Translations under genes and position numbers: made by a program
The notes under the pieces: generated by a model
The model's database searches: none
What the model was told of the DNA's origin: nothing
The model's input: only the letters and a program-made list of their open reading frames with translations
In this document: positions 49,255 to 58,217 of the stretch, one piece after another
Numbering within the stretch: the stretch's first letter is position 1
Layout of the letters: every line of letters begins with the position of its first letter
Source of the DNA: Oleiharenicola lentus
GTDB lineage: Bacteria; Verrucomicrobiota; Verrucomicrobiia; Opitutales; Opitutaceae
Assembly (NCBI RefSeq): GCF_004118375.1
Contig: NZ_SDHX01000001.1
Coordinates: forward strand, 3,165,693 to 3,229,692
Direction of reading: 5' to 3'
Length of the DNA stretch: 64,000 nt

Positions 49255-50910
49255 ATGACTCCCGCCCAGGAAATCGCCCGCCGTCGCACCTTCGCGATCA
49301 TCTCGCACCCTGACGCGGGCAAGACGACGCTGACCGAGAAGTTCCTGCTCTACGGCAACGCCATCCATCTCGCCGGCGCCGTCAAGGACCGCAAGAACCA
49401 GCGCGCCACCGCCTCGGACTGGATGGAACTCGAGAAGCAGCGCGGCATCTCGATCTCGTCCACCGTTCTCCAGTTCGATTTCGCCGGCTGCGCGGTCAAC
49501 CTGCTCGACACCCCCGGCCACAAGGACTTCTCCGAGGACACCTACCGCGTGCTCACCGCCGTGGACGCCGCGCTGATGGTGATCGACGCCGCCAAGGGCG
49601 TGGAGACCCAGACCCGCAAGCTCTTCGAGGTCTGCCGCCGCCGCGGCGTGCCGATCTTCACGTTCATGAACAAGTGCGACCGGCCGACGCGCAACCCGCT
49701 CGACCTCCTCGACGAGTTGGAGAGCGTGCTCGGCCTGCAATCGTCGCCGGTCATCTGGCCGCTCGGCAACGGGCCGTCGTTCAAGGGCGTCTTCGACCGC
49801 CGCACCCGGCAGGTGCATCTCTTCGAGCGCGTGCCTGGCGGCAAGTTTCAGGCCCCGGTCAACGTCACCTCCCTCGACGATCCGGCCGTGCGGGACAAGC
49901 TCGACGACGACACCTATCGCGACGTCAAGGAACAGCTCGAGATGCTCGACGGCGCCGGCCATCCCTTCGACCTGCACGCCGTCCAGCACGGCAAACAGAC
50001 GCCCGTGTATTTCGGTTCGGCGGTGAACAATTTCGGCATCGAGCTTCTCCTGAACGGATTCTTGCAGGACTCCGTGCCCCCCGCCCCGCGCAAGTCGGTC
50101 AGCATCACCGTGCCGGGCGCCCCCGCCCCGACGACCGAGCGCGTCGTGCCGGTGGACGACCCGAAGTTCTCCGGCTTCATCTTCAAGATCCAGGCCAACA
50201 TGGACCCGAAGCATCGCGACCGCATCGCGTTCTGCCGCGTCTGCTCGGGCAAGTTTGAGCGCGACATGGTCGTCACCCACCAGCGCACCGGCCGGCAGGT
50301 TCGCCTCTCTTCTTCGCACAAGCTCTTCGGTCAGGAACGCGAGACCGTGGACGAGGCCTGGCCGGGCGACGTCATCGGCCTCGTCGGCCACGACAGCTTC
50401 GGCATCGGCGACACGCTCACCACCGACCGCGCCATCGTTTACGACGAGATCCCGCGCTTCCCGTCGGAAGTCTTCACCTACATCACCAATCCGAACTCCG
50501 GCGACGCGAAGAAATACCGCGCCGGTCTCGAGCAGTTGCTGCAGGAGGGCGTGGTCCAGTCCTTCTCCGCCAAGAACGCCCCGCCCGGCGCGACGCTCCT
50601 CGCCGCCGTCGGTCCGCTGCAGTTCGAAGTCGTGCAGTGGCGCCTCCAGAGCGAATACAACGCCGAGTCGCGCCTCACGCCCACACCTTGGACCGTCCTC
50701 CGCTGGCTGGAGATTCCCGACCGCCTGAAGGATGCGAAGGGCAATTTCGATTTCACCCGCCTCATCGTTGCCACCGGCGTCAGTTTTGGTGCCGACAAAT
50801 TCGATCACCCCGTCGTGCTCTTCCCCAACGAGTGGTCGATCCGCTACTTCACCGAGAAGAACCCCGAGTTGAAGCTGCACGAACTGCCGCTGGAGCAAAC
50901 GAAGACCTGA
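49255..50910 (+). CDS. prfC: Peptide chain release factor 3
   Basis: 551 residues, a translational GTPase that removes RF1/RF2 from the ribosome. G1 is ISHPDAGKTTLTEK, G2 QRGISISSTV, G3 DTPGHKDF, G4 NKCDRPTRN. Specific RF3 features are YGNAIHLAGAVKDRKNQRATASDWMELEKQRGISISS and the C-terminal RF3_C domain (VGPLQFEVVQWRLQSEYNAESRL). Its leader is a 7-bp periodic array without a Shine-Dalgarno sequence. Convergent with gltX 36 bases downstream. Confidence 0.96.
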   Translation: MTPAQEIARRRTFAIISHPDAGKTTLTEKFLLYGNAIHLAGAVKDRKNQRATASDWMELEKQRGISISSTVLQFDFAGCAVNLLDTPGHKDFSEDTYRVLTAVDAALMVIDAAKGVETQTRKLFEVCRRRGVPIFTFMNKCDRPTRNPLDLLDELESVLGLQSSPVIWPLGNGPSFKGVFDRRTRQVHLFERVPGGKFQAPVNVTSLDDPAVRDKLDDDTYRDVKEQLEMLDGAGHPFDLHAVQHGKQTPVYFGSAVNNFGIELLLNGFLQDSVPPAPRKSVSITVPGAPAPTTERVVPVDDPKFSGFIFKIQANMDPKHRDRIAFCRVCSGKFERDMVVTHQRTGRQVRLSSSHKLFGQERETVDEAWPGDVIGLVGHDSFGIGDTLTTDRAIVYDEIPRFPSEVFTYITNPNSGDAKKYRAGLEQLLQEGVVQSFSAKNAPPGATLLAAVGPLQFEVVQWRLQSEYNAESRLTPTPWTVLRWLEIPDRLKDAKGNFDFTRLIVATGVSFGADKFDHPVVLFPNEWSIRYFTEKNPELKLHELPLEQTKT

Positions 50911-50946
50911 TCCCGCGCGGCGGCTCCACGCCGGAGATCGCGGCGA

Positions 50947-52338
50947 TCAGCCGGCCGCCAGCCGTTGCAACCGCGCCCCGACGCGCTCCTTCCCCAGCAC
51001 GCGGAAGATCGCGGTGATGCTCGGGCCGGCGTTGGTGCCCGTGACGGCGAGGCGCGCCACGGCCTGATAATCGCCGAAACCGAGGCCCTTGCTCTCGGCC
51101 AGCGCCTTGAGGCCGGCTTCGATCGTGGCGTCGGTCGAAAAATCCATCGCGGGCACCGCGGCGATCAACTCGGCGAGACGGGACTTCGGGTCGCCCTTGG
51201 CCATGACCTTGGCCTTCACCTTGTCGTCCACCGGGAAATCATCGCCGAAGAAATAGACCGTGTAGGCGGCGAGTTCGTCCACCGATTTGATCTTCGGCTG
51301 GGCCAGCAGCATGATCTCGCGGAAGTAGGCCTCGTTGGCCATGACCGCCGCGCCGTTCGGCTGATTGGCGAAGAAGTCCTTCGCGAGCGCGAGGAACTTC
51401 TCCGCCGGCTGCTCCAGCAGGTAAACCATGTTCATGTTCGCGAGTTTCTTCCCGTCGAACTTCGCGTTGCTCTGGTTCACGCCGGGCAGGTCGAAGAGCT
51501 TGATGATGTCGGCGATCGGCATCTTCTCGCGGTCGTCGCCGGGATTCCAGCCGAGCAGCGACAGGTAGTTTATGAGCGCCTCGGGCAGGAAGTGCCGCTG
51601 CTGGTATTCCTCGATGAGGGCGCCCTTGTCGCGCTTCGACATCTTGCCCTGCCCCATCTCGGGCGACTTCAAAATCAGCGGAATGTGTGCGAACACCGGC
51701 GCGGCGACGCCAAAGCCCTCGTAGAGGCGCACGTGCTTGCTGGTGTTGGACAGGTGGTCCTCGCCGCGAATGACATGAGAAATCTTCATCTCGATGTCGT
51801 CCACGACGTTCACAAAATGGAACACCGGGTTGCCGTCGGAGCGGAAGATCACGAAGTCCTCATCCTCCTGCCGCTCGACCCGGCCGCGGATCTGGTCGTC
51901 GATCACGACCGGGGCGGACTTCACCTTCTCGACCTCCTTCTTGCGGTGGTCGTCGAACACCTTGTAGCGCTCGCCCAGCAGCTTGAACCACACGGCGCCG
52001 TCCTTTTCGTAGGCGCGGCCGCTGGCGAGCAACTGCTGCTTGTAGCGGTGATAGATGTCGTTGCGCTGGCTTTGCCGATAAGGGCCGTAGCTGCCCCGCT
52101 CGCCCACACCGTTGGGATTCGGACCCTCGTCCCAGTCCATGCCCAGCCAGGTCAGGCTGTCGTAAATCAGCTTGAGGAACGCCTCGCTGTTGCGCGCTTG
52201 GTCGGTGTCCTCGATGCGCAGGATGAACGTGCCGCCGGTGTGCCGGGCGTAGAGCCAGTTGAACAGGGCCGTGCGGGCGCTGCCGATGTGGAAGAAGCCG
52301 GTGGGACTGGGAGCGAAGCGGACGCGAACGTTGGACAT
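50947..52338 (-). CDS. gltX: Glutamyl-tRNA synthetase
   Basis: 463 residues, class I synthetase. The HIGH motif appears as FFHIGS (17-20), with RFAPSPTG just before; the KMSKR loop is [14 protein letters not shown] (about residue 240). The pocket text [21 protein letters not shown] and [35 protein letters not shown] are standard for GluRS. A C-terminal anticodon-binding domain follows. Whether it charges tRNA-Gln as well cannot be told. Start context CTTCTCCC. Confidence 0.97.
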   Translation of the reverse strand: MSNVRVRFAPSPTGFFHIGSARTALFNWLYARHTGGTFILRIEDTDQARNSEAFLKLIYDSLTWLGMDWDEGPNPNGVGERGSYGPYRQSQRNDIYHRYKQQLLASGRAYEKDGAVWFKLLGERYKVFDDHRKKEVEKVKSAPVVIDDQIRGRVERQEDEDFVIFRSDGNPVFHFVNVVDDIEMKISHVIRGEDHLSNTSKHVRLYEGFGVAAPVFAHIPLILKSPEMGQGKMSKRDKGALIEEYQQRHFLPEALINYLSLLGWNPGDDREKMPIADIIKLFDLPGVNQSNAKFDGKKLANMNMVYLLEQPAEKFLALAKDFFANQPNGAAVMANEAYFREIMLLAQPKIKSVDELAAYTVYFFGDDFPVDDKVKAKVMAKGDPKSRLAELIAAVPAMDFSTDATIEAGLKALAESKGLGFGDYQAVARLAVTGTNAGPSITAIFRVLGKERVGARLQRLAAG

Positions 52339-52442
52339 GGGAGAAGGGTCAGTGAGGCGGATGCCCCCCGCCCTGTCAAAGCCTGTCCCGGCCGGCCCGG
52401 TTCATCCCCGCAATTCCGGACACCACCCCTCCTGTTCGCCTG

Positions 52443-52470
52443 TTGACAGAGGGAGGGGCGGCCGTATTCG
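52443..52470 (+). promoter_or_regulatory. Possible sigma-70-type promoter
   Basis: Perfect -35 box TTGACA (52443-52448), spacer 16, weak -10 TATTCG (52465-52470). It lies 14 bases before the PpiD-like start codon, so the leader would be very short. Confidence 0.35.
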
Positions 52471-52484
52471 TGACCCTTTCCCCC

Positions 52485-54143
52485 ATGATTTCCTGGATCC
52501 AAAAATACTTTCAGAAGCACATCAAGTTGGTGATGCTCGTGATGCTCTTCATTATCGGCCTGCCGATGGTGTTCATCTATTCGCAGTCGTCCGGCCTCGG
52601 CGCCGGCGACGTCAAGGTGCGAGAGCAGAAGTTCTTCAACGTCAACCTCGCCAACCCCGAGCAGGCCCAGCGCGTGTTCACCGACGGTCAGCTGAGCGCC
52701 CAGCTCCGGTTCGACTATCAGGCCATGCAGAACCTGCAGGCCTACTCGCTGCAGCGCGTCGCCGGCCTGGCCCTGGCCGACGAGCTCAAGCTCCCCGTCC
52801 CCACCCCCGAACAGGTTTCCGCCTACACCGGCCGCGTGCCCGCTTTCCTCAACCAGCAGGGCCAGTTCGACAACTCCGCCTACGCCCGTTTCGGCGACTC
52901 CATCAAGTCCGCCACCAGCCCGATCAAGGTCTCCGATGTCAATCGCGTGCTGAGCGACGACACCCGGCTCTCCGAACTCGGCAAGGTTCTCGGGGGCCCC
53001 GGCTACGTCCTTCCTTCCGACATCAAGCAGCAGCTGGCCCGCATTGACTCCACCTGGACCATCCAGGTCGCGGAGCTCGACTACGCCGGCTTCAGCCCCG
53101 CCATCAACCCGAGCGACGCCGAGCTGCAAAAATTCCATGACGAAAACGCCTTCCGCTACGAGGTGCCCGCCCGTCCGCGCCTGAGCCTCGTGGAGTTCAA
53201 GGCCGCCCGGTTTGCCCCCCCGACCGCGCCCACCGAGGAGGAGCTCCGCGCTTTCTATAATAACAACCGGGCCAGCTTCCCCACCCCGGCCGATGACACC
53301 AAGAAGGACGCGACCGCGCTGGCCACACCCGATGCCGCCGCCGATGACTTCCCGAAGGTCCGCGCCCAGGTCGAGGTTGCCATTCGCGACCTCGCCGCCC
53401 GCCGCCTCGCCTCCCAGGCCGCCAATGAGCTGACCGTCGCCCTTTACGAGCGCCGCGCCACCCTCAAGCCCAACTCCGCCGAGCTGTCCTCCTTCCTCGC
53501 CGGCATCAACCACCCCGCCGTCGCGATCGCACCCTTTGCCCCCGACGCCCCGCCGGCCGACCGCCCCTGGCTCGCCAGCTACGCCGAGGCCATCTCCAAG
53601 CTGGGTGCCGACCGCCCGGTTTCGGACGCCCTGCCCACGCCCGACGGCTTTGTGGTGATGCTGTGGAACGAGAGCCTGCCCTCCTACAAGCCCCTCTTCA
53701 GCGACGTGAAGGACCGCGTGCTGGCCGATTACCGCGAAAACGAGAAGCGCCGCCTGTTCATCGCCCGCGGCGCCGAGCTCAAAGCCAAGCTGCAGGCCGC
53801 CGGTGCGGGCTTCGCCACCACCGCCGCCGCCGAGAAACTCGCGGTCAAGTCCTACGCCAATTTCTCTCTCCGCCAGCCGCCCCAGGATCTGCCCCCGGCC
53901 GCCTATTCGGCCTTCGGCTCGCTCGAGGCCGGCCAGGTCTCGGATCTGCTCCCGTCCAACGACAAGGGCATCTTCGTCTTTGCCCAGGAAAAGAAGCTGC
54001 CCGACCTCAGCGCCGCCAACCCGCGCTATGCCGAGGTCCAGAAGCAGCTGATGGCCTTTGCCGCCAGCACCAACGAAAACTCGCACCTCGGCCAGCTGGT
54101 CGAGGCCGAGCTCGAGAAATCCAACCCCCAGGCCGTGCGCTGA
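52485..54143 (+). CDS. PpiD/SurA-like membrane-anchored periplasmic chaperone
   Basis: 552 residues. An N-terminal membrane anchor (LVMLVMLFIIGLPMVFIY) is followed by a SurA_N-like helical domain (FFNVNLANPEQAQRVFTDGQLSAQLRFDYQ...ALADELKLPVPTPEQVSAYT). The later region GADRPVSDALPTPDGFVVMLWNESLPSYKPLFSDVKDRVLADY has the pattern of a parvulin-like peptide-binding domain, though active-site residues are not clear. It should help fold outer membrane proteins in the periplasm. ATG 52485 was chosen because the membrane segment starts there. Followed by a terminator, then TolC. Confidence 0.85.
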   Translation: MISWIQKYFQKHIKLVMLVMLFIIGLPMVFIYSQSSGLGAGDVKVREQKFFNVNLANPEQAQRVFTDGQLSAQLRFDYQAMQNLQAYSLQRVAGLALADELKLPVPTPEQVSAYTGRVPAFLNQQGQFDNSAYARFGDSIKSATSPIKVSDVNRVLSDDTRLSELGKVLGGPGYVLPSDIKQQLARIDSTWTIQVAELDYAGFSPAINPSDAELQKFHDENAFRYEVPARPRLSLVEFKAARFAPPTAPTEEELRAFYNNNRASFPTPADDTKKDATALATPDAAADDFPKVRAQVEVAIRDLAARRLASQAANELTVALYERRATLKPNSAELSSFLAGINHPAVAIAPFAPDAPPADRPWLASYAEAISKLGADRPVSDALPTPDGFVVMLWNESLPSYKPLFSDVKDRVLADYRENEKRRLFIARGAELKAKLQAAGAGFATTAAAEKLAVKSYANFSLRQPPQDLPPAAYSAFGSLEAGQVSDLLPSNDKGIFVFAQEKKLPDLSAANPRYAEVQKQLMAFAASTNENSHLGQLVEAELEKSNPQAVR

Positions 54144-54192
54144 GCCAGTCTCCGCTCATCCCGTCATAACACCGCCCGGCCATCCGGTAACT

Positions 54193-54219
54193 GCCACCGC
54201 CCTCCGCGGTGGCTTTTTT
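54193..54219 (+). terminator. Rho-independent terminator
   Basis: Hairpin GCCACCGC-CCTCC-GCGGTGGC (54193-54213) followed by six T. Ends the PpiD-like gene. Confidence 0.9.
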
Positions 54220-54280
54220 CTGTCCGAAACCTCCTTCCTTTCCCGGCGTCACAAAAGGCTTAAACTTTTCGCCAAACTCG

Positions 54281-54308
54281 CGTGTCCTGTTCCCAGTTCC
54301 AAACTCCC
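54281..54308. repeat. 7-bp periodic leader before the TolC gene
   Basis: Heptads CGTGTCC, TGTTCCC, AGTTCCA and AACTCCC end directly at ATG 54309. Confidence 0.45.
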
Positions 54309-55763
54309 ATGATCCCTTCGTCCCGCCGTCTCGCCGCCCTGCTGTCCGCCGCCCTCCTCGCCGCGTCCAGCCTCGCGGCCCAGGATAACGCCGCGCCCGA
54401 ACTCTCCCTTGAGCAATGCGTGACCCGCGCCCTCCAGCGCAACTTCGCCCTCGAGATCGGCCGCTACGCCCCGGAGATCGCCAAGGACGGCATCCTCGTG
54501 GCCAAGGGCACATACGAAACCCAGCTCTCCGTGACCGGCAGCCGCAGCGGACGCGAATCTGACCTCTCGGGCACCTCCAGCAACGGCACCGACCTCCGCG
54601 TCGGCGTGACCCAGCGCCTCTATACCGGCACCACCGTCAGTGCCAGCAGCTCGATCGCCCGCAGTTCCTCCAATCCCGCCCTCGCCACCAACCCGGCCTA
54701 CGACGCCGACCTCACCCTCTCCGTCCGCCAGTCCCTCCTCCAGGGCCTCGACCCCGCGGTCAACCGCGGCGGCATCGAACGCGCCGAGATCGGGCTCCAG
54801 CGCGCCAACCTCGACTACAAGGCCCAGGTGCTTGACGTCATCCAGGACACCGAAAACGCCTACTACAACCTCGCCTACGCGCGCGAACAGTTCGGCGTGC
54901 GCAACTTCTCCCTCGCCCTCGCCCAGAAGCTCTTTGACGAGGCCAAGACCCGTCGCGACACCGGCGTCGCCACCGACCTCGACGTGCTCCAGGCGGAGGT
55001 CGGCGTCGCGAACGCCCGCCGCGCGGTCATCCTCGCGGAGCAGGCCGTGAAGGACCGGCAGGATGCGCTCCTCGCCCTGATCGGCCAGTTCGAGCTCGAT
55101 GCCCCCCTCGGCACCGTGCGCTTCAAGGATGCCTCCGGCCAGCTCCCCGTGTTCGCCTCCTCCTTCCAGATGGCGAAGCAGAACCAGCCCGACTACCTCT
55201 CCTCCCAGGCCGCCATCGAGCAGGTGAAAATCGACCTGCGTCTCGTCAAGGACGCCGCCAAGCCCGACCTCACCGTCGGCGCCGCGCTCGGCCTCAACGG
55301 CACCAACGGCAGCAGCGGCGACGCCTTCAGCGATGCCCTCGACCCGCAGAGCCACAACTGGCAGGTGGATTTTTCCTTCAACTACCCGCTCGGCCGCAAA
55401 TCCGACAAGGCCCGCGAGCGCCAGAGCCTCGCCGCCCTCAGCCGCGAGCAGACCCGCCTGCGTCAGCTGGAGCAGTCCATCGAGGTGTCGGTCCGCAGCG
55501 CAGTGCGCTCGGTCGAGGCCAACACCGAGAGCGTCCGCATCGCGGCCCTCGCGTCCGCCCTCAGCCAGAAGCAATACGAGCTGGAGAAGGCCAAGTTCGA
55601 TGCCGGCCTTTCCACCAGCCGCCGGGTGCTCGAAGCCCAGGATGACCTGGAAACGGCCCGCGTGAGCGAACTGCAGGCGCGCGTCAGCCTCGCCAACGCC
55701 ATCTCCGCCCTCCACCGCCTCGAAGGCAGCTCGCTCCAGCGCTACGCGGTGGAATTGCCGTAA
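54309..55763 (+). CDS. TolC-family outer membrane efflux protein
   Basis: 484 residues with signal peptide (RRLAALLSAALLAASSLAAQ). Two outer-membrane efflux domains, each with long coiled-coil helices: residues about 40-220 (LSLEQCVTRALQRNFALEIGRYAPEIAKDGILVAKGTYETQLSVTGS) and about 250-470 (AAIEQVKIDLRLVKDAAKPDLTVGAALGLNG). It forms the outer channel of a type I secretion or RND system. No inner-membrane partner is adjacent. Followed by a TPR-protein gene 160 bases downstream. Confidence 0.93.
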   Translation: MIPSSRRLAALLSAALLAASSLAAQDNAAPELSLEQCVTRALQRNFALEIGRYAPEIAKDGILVAKGTYETQLSVTGSRSGRESDLSGTSSNGTDLRVGVTQRLYTGTTVSASSSIARSSSNPALATNPAYDADLTLSVRQSLLQGLDPAVNRGGIERAEIGLQRANLDYKAQVLDVIQDTENAYYNLAYAREQFGVRNFSLALAQKLFDEAKTRRDTGVATDLDVLQAEVGVANARRAVILAEQAVKDRQDALLALIGQFELDAPLGTVRFKDASGQLPVFASSFQMAKQNQPDYLSSQAAIEQVKIDLRLVKDAAKPDLTVGAALGLNGTNGSSGDAFSDALDPQSHNWQVDFSFNYPLGRKSDKARERQSLAALSREQTRLRQLEQSIEVSVRSAVRSVEANTESVRIAALASALSQKQYELEKAKFDAGLSTSRRVLEAQDDLETARVSELQARVSLANAISALHRLEGSSLQRYAVELP

Positions 55764-55922
55764 GGCTCTTCCATCTTCCAGGGAGGGCGCGCTTCCCTGC
55801 GCGCCGCGATCACGGATGCCGGTCCGCAGAGACGCGGGCCCTTCCCGCCGGCGGTCGCGCCGCCCGCCTCCGCCAAACTCCCATTGCCATCCCCCGCGCG
55901 GATCGCTCTGCTCCGGGGTCGC

Positions 55923-56618
55923 ATGAGCAAAAAGACCGCCGCCGCCCAGCCGCCCGCCACATCCTCGTGGCTCACCGTGGGACTGATCGCCTGCTTCGGC
56001 GCGCTCTTCGGCGCCGGGCTCATGTATTTCGCGCTGCGTCCGCGCCAGCCCGCGCCTGAAACCATCACCGTCAACCTGCCCGCCGACCCGACCGTGCACC
56101 GGCCCGATCCCGCGCTCACCGCCGGCAAGGCACCCGCCGAGGCCGCCCGCACGCTCGGCAATTTCTACTACGACCACCAGAATTGGGCGCAGGCGATCGA
56201 GCACTACCAGTCCGCCATCCGCCAGGGCAGCGACGACGCCGACATCCGCACCGACCTGGGCAACGCCTACCGGTTTTCGAACCGGCCCGACGACGCCCTC
56301 CTCCAATATCAGCTCGCGCAGAAGCTGAACCCGGCGCACGAGTTCAGCCTTTTCAACCAAGGCGGCCTCTACAGCGAAGCCTATCAGCAGCCCGCCCAGG
56401 CCGTGGAAATCTGGCAGACCTACTTGCAGCGTTTCCCCAACGGCCGCAGCGCCTCCGCCGCGCGCCAGCTGATCGCTCAGGTCCAAGGCGGCCTGCCGGT
56501 CGTCCCCAGCCTGCCGGCCGCCGGGCCTTCACCCGCCCCGACTCCCGCGGCCTCCGCGGCGGAAAACCTTATCCTGCGCCAGATCGAGGCCGCCCGCACC
56601 AAGGACGCCAAACCCTGA
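55923..56618 (+). CDS. Membrane-anchored TPR protein
   Basis: 231 residues. An N-terminal membrane anchor ([23 protein letters not shown]) is followed by TPR units: AARTLGNFYYDHQNWAQAIEHYQSAIRQGSDDADIRTDLGNAYRFSNRPDDALLQYQLAQKLNPAHEFSLFNQGGLYSEAYQQPAQAVEIWQTYLQRFP. It resembles CcmI/NrfG- or YbgF-like periplasmic assembly factors. The C-terminus is Pro/Ala-rich. The stop TGA lies one base from the next start (ATG 56620), so the two genes are probably translated together. Confidence 0.82.
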   Translation: MSKKTAAAQPPATSSWLTVGLIACFGALFGAGLMYFALRPRQPAPETITVNLPADPTVHRPDPALTAGKAPAEAARTLGNFYYDHQNWAQAIEHYQSAIRQGSDDADIRTDLGNAYRFSNRPDDALLQYQLAQKLNPAHEFSLFNQGGLYSEAYQQPAQAVEIWQTYLQRFPNGRSASAARQLIAQVQGGLPVVPSLPAAGPSPAPTPAASAAENLILRQIEAARTKDAKP

Positions 56619-56619
56619 C

Positions 56620-57141
56620 ATGGCCCCGAGCTTCACCCATGGCCTGTTTGCCGCCGGGGCCACCAGCCTGTGGCTGCTGCTCGCCTATGCCCTGGGCCTG
56701 CACACCCAGCACATCACCATCGGCCACTATGTGAACTACGGTGCGGAGATCATCCTGATCATCGCTCTCTGGCGAAGCCTGCACCGGGAGTTGCACGCGC
56801 AGAATCGCTACTGGCTTCCGATCTGGCTCGGTCTCCTCCATGGCCTGCTGACCGCGCTCGTGGCGGCCATGGGCGTTTACGTGTTTCTTGCGCTCTACCT
56901 GAACTTCATCAACCCGGACTACCCGGATCTGCATCTGGAATGGCGCGTCGCCACCTTGCGCGCCAGCGGCGCCGCCGAGGAGGAAGTCCGCGCCATGGCC
57001 CGGGCCTACCGCTGGAGCACCGGGCCGGTCGGCCTGCCCATCACCCTGGCCGGCCTTTACCTGCTTTTCGCCTTCATCGCCTCACCGCTGCTCACGCTCT
57101 GGCTGAACTGGCGCCGCAAAGAGCCCGGCCACATCGGCTGA
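56620..57141 (+). CDS. DUF4199-like four-helix membrane protein
   Basis: 173 residues with four hydrophobic segments (about 5-27, 37-55, 72-96 and 140-162). The pattern GAEIILIIALWRSLHRELHA, then GLLHGLLTALVAAMGVYVFLALYLNFINPDY, is typical of DUF4199 proteins, small inner-membrane proteins of unknown role. It ends by overlapping the 3' end of miaA on the opposite strand by 60 bases. Confidence 0.75.
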   Translation: MAPSFTHGLFAAGATSLWLLLAYALGLHTQHITIGHYVNYGAEIILIIALWRSLHRELHAQNRYWLPIWLGLLHGLLTALVAAMGVYVFLALYLNFINPDYPDLHLEWRVATLRASGAAEEEVRAMARAYRWSTGPVGLPITLAGLYLLFAFIASPLLTLWLNWRRKEPGHIG

Positions 57142-58023
57142 AGCCGCCGGCACCAGCGCGTGCGCGGGCAGCTGGGTCTTGAACCATGTGCGCTGCTTCC
57201 TCACCAGCGCGCGGGTGTGCTTCACGATCAATGGCGCCAGTTCCGCTTCGGGCAACCGGCCCTCGATGAGCCCAACCGTTTCACGGTAGCCGATTGCTCC
57301 GGCCACGCTGGGGTTTTCCTTCAGCCCGCGGGCCAGCAGGCCGCGCACCTCGTCCACCAGCCCGGCCTGCAACATCGCCGCCACGCGCGCCCCGATCCGC
57401 GCGTCGAGTTCGGCCGGCTCGCGCACCAGTTCGCACAACCGGACCTCAAACGCCGCAAACGGCGACGGTTGCGCCGCAAAGTCCGCCAACAGGTCAGCCA
57501 GCGTGCGCCCCGAAGCCAGACACCGCTCCAAGGCCCGCGTGACCCGCCGCGGATTGCTGACGTCCAGCGCGCCCAGCCCGGCCGGGTTGAGTTTCCGCAG
57601 CTCCGCGACCAAGGGCGCAAGCCCGTCGCGCTCCAACCGGGACTGCACCCCGGCCCGAACCTCGGCCGGGACGGCCACCTCGTCCGCCACCGGAGCAAAG
57701 TATGCCTTGAGGTAAAATCCGCTGCCTCCCGTCACGAGCACCGCCTGCCCGCGTCCGAGGATGTCCTCCACCGCCGCCCGGGCCCTGGCAATATACTCCG
57801 TTACATCCATCCGCTGGGTGATTTCGCAGAGGTCGATGAGGTGATGCGGCACGCGGGCCAGTTCCGCCCTGGTCGGCTTGGCGGTGCCGATGTCGGCGCC
57901 GCGGTAGAACAGCAGCGAATCGCAGGACACGATCTCCGCCCCGTGCGCCTCCGCCCAGCGCAGCGCCAGCTCGGTCTTGCCGACGGCGGTGCAGCCGGTG
58001 AGGACATGGATCGTGCGGGGCAT
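57082..58023 (-). CDS. miaA: tRNA dimethylallyltransferase
   Basis: 313 residues. Adds dimethylallyl to A37 of tRNAs that read UNN codons. P-loop GCTAVGKTEL (about 9-18), substrate motifs IVSCDSLLFYRGADIGTAKPTRAELARVPHHLIDL and VLVTGGSGFYLKAYF are standard; RQRTWFKTQ-like text appears as RKQRTWFKTQ. Usual bacterial length. The last 60 bases overlap the DUF4199-like gene on the opposite strand. A full palindromic repeat (58070-58140) lies upstream of its start. Confidence 0.95.
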   Translation of the reverse strand: MPRTIHVLTGCTAVGKTELALRWAEAHGAEIVSCDSLLFYRGADIGTAKPTRAELARVPHHLIDLCEITQRMDVTEYIARARAAVEDILGRGQAVLVTGGSGFYLKAYFAPVADEVAVPAEVRAGVQSRLERDGLAPLVAELRKLNPAGLGALDVSNPRRVTRALERCLASGRTLADLLADFAAQPSPFAAFEVRLCELVREPAELDARIGARVAAMLQAGLVDEVRGLLARGLKENPSVAGAIGYRETVGLIEGRLPEAELAPLIVKHTRALVRKQRTWFKTQLPAHALVPAASADVAGLFAAPVQPEREQR

Positions 58024-58069
58024 GACCCGATGCAAACATCCACCCCCGGCACCGCAAAGCGTTTTGTTA

Positions 58070-58140
58070 CCCACGGAACACACGGAATACACCGAAGCAT
58101 GACCGGGAGATCTTCCGTGTATTCCGTGTGTTCCGTGGGC
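58070..58140. repeat. TTCCGTGTATTCCGTG palindrome, full copy 2
   Basis: Left arm CCCACGGAACACACGGAATA, right arm TTCCGTGTATTCCGTGTGTT plus CCGTGGGC, around a short spacer. Best-preserved copy. It sits in the divergent spacer between miaA (-) and the lipid-kinase-like gene (+). Confidence 0.88.
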
Positions 58141-58217
58141 CCTCCCCGTCTCGGAATCGTCACAACAAAATCCGTGCCTTCCGGGCCGTCTGCCGCTTTG
58201 CTGGGCCGGTCTCACGC

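Noticed and set aside
58128-58217. N-terminal extension of the lipid kinase from GTG 58128
   Set aside because: The start lies inside a palindromic repeat, and family sequence begins at KARFIFNPHSG.
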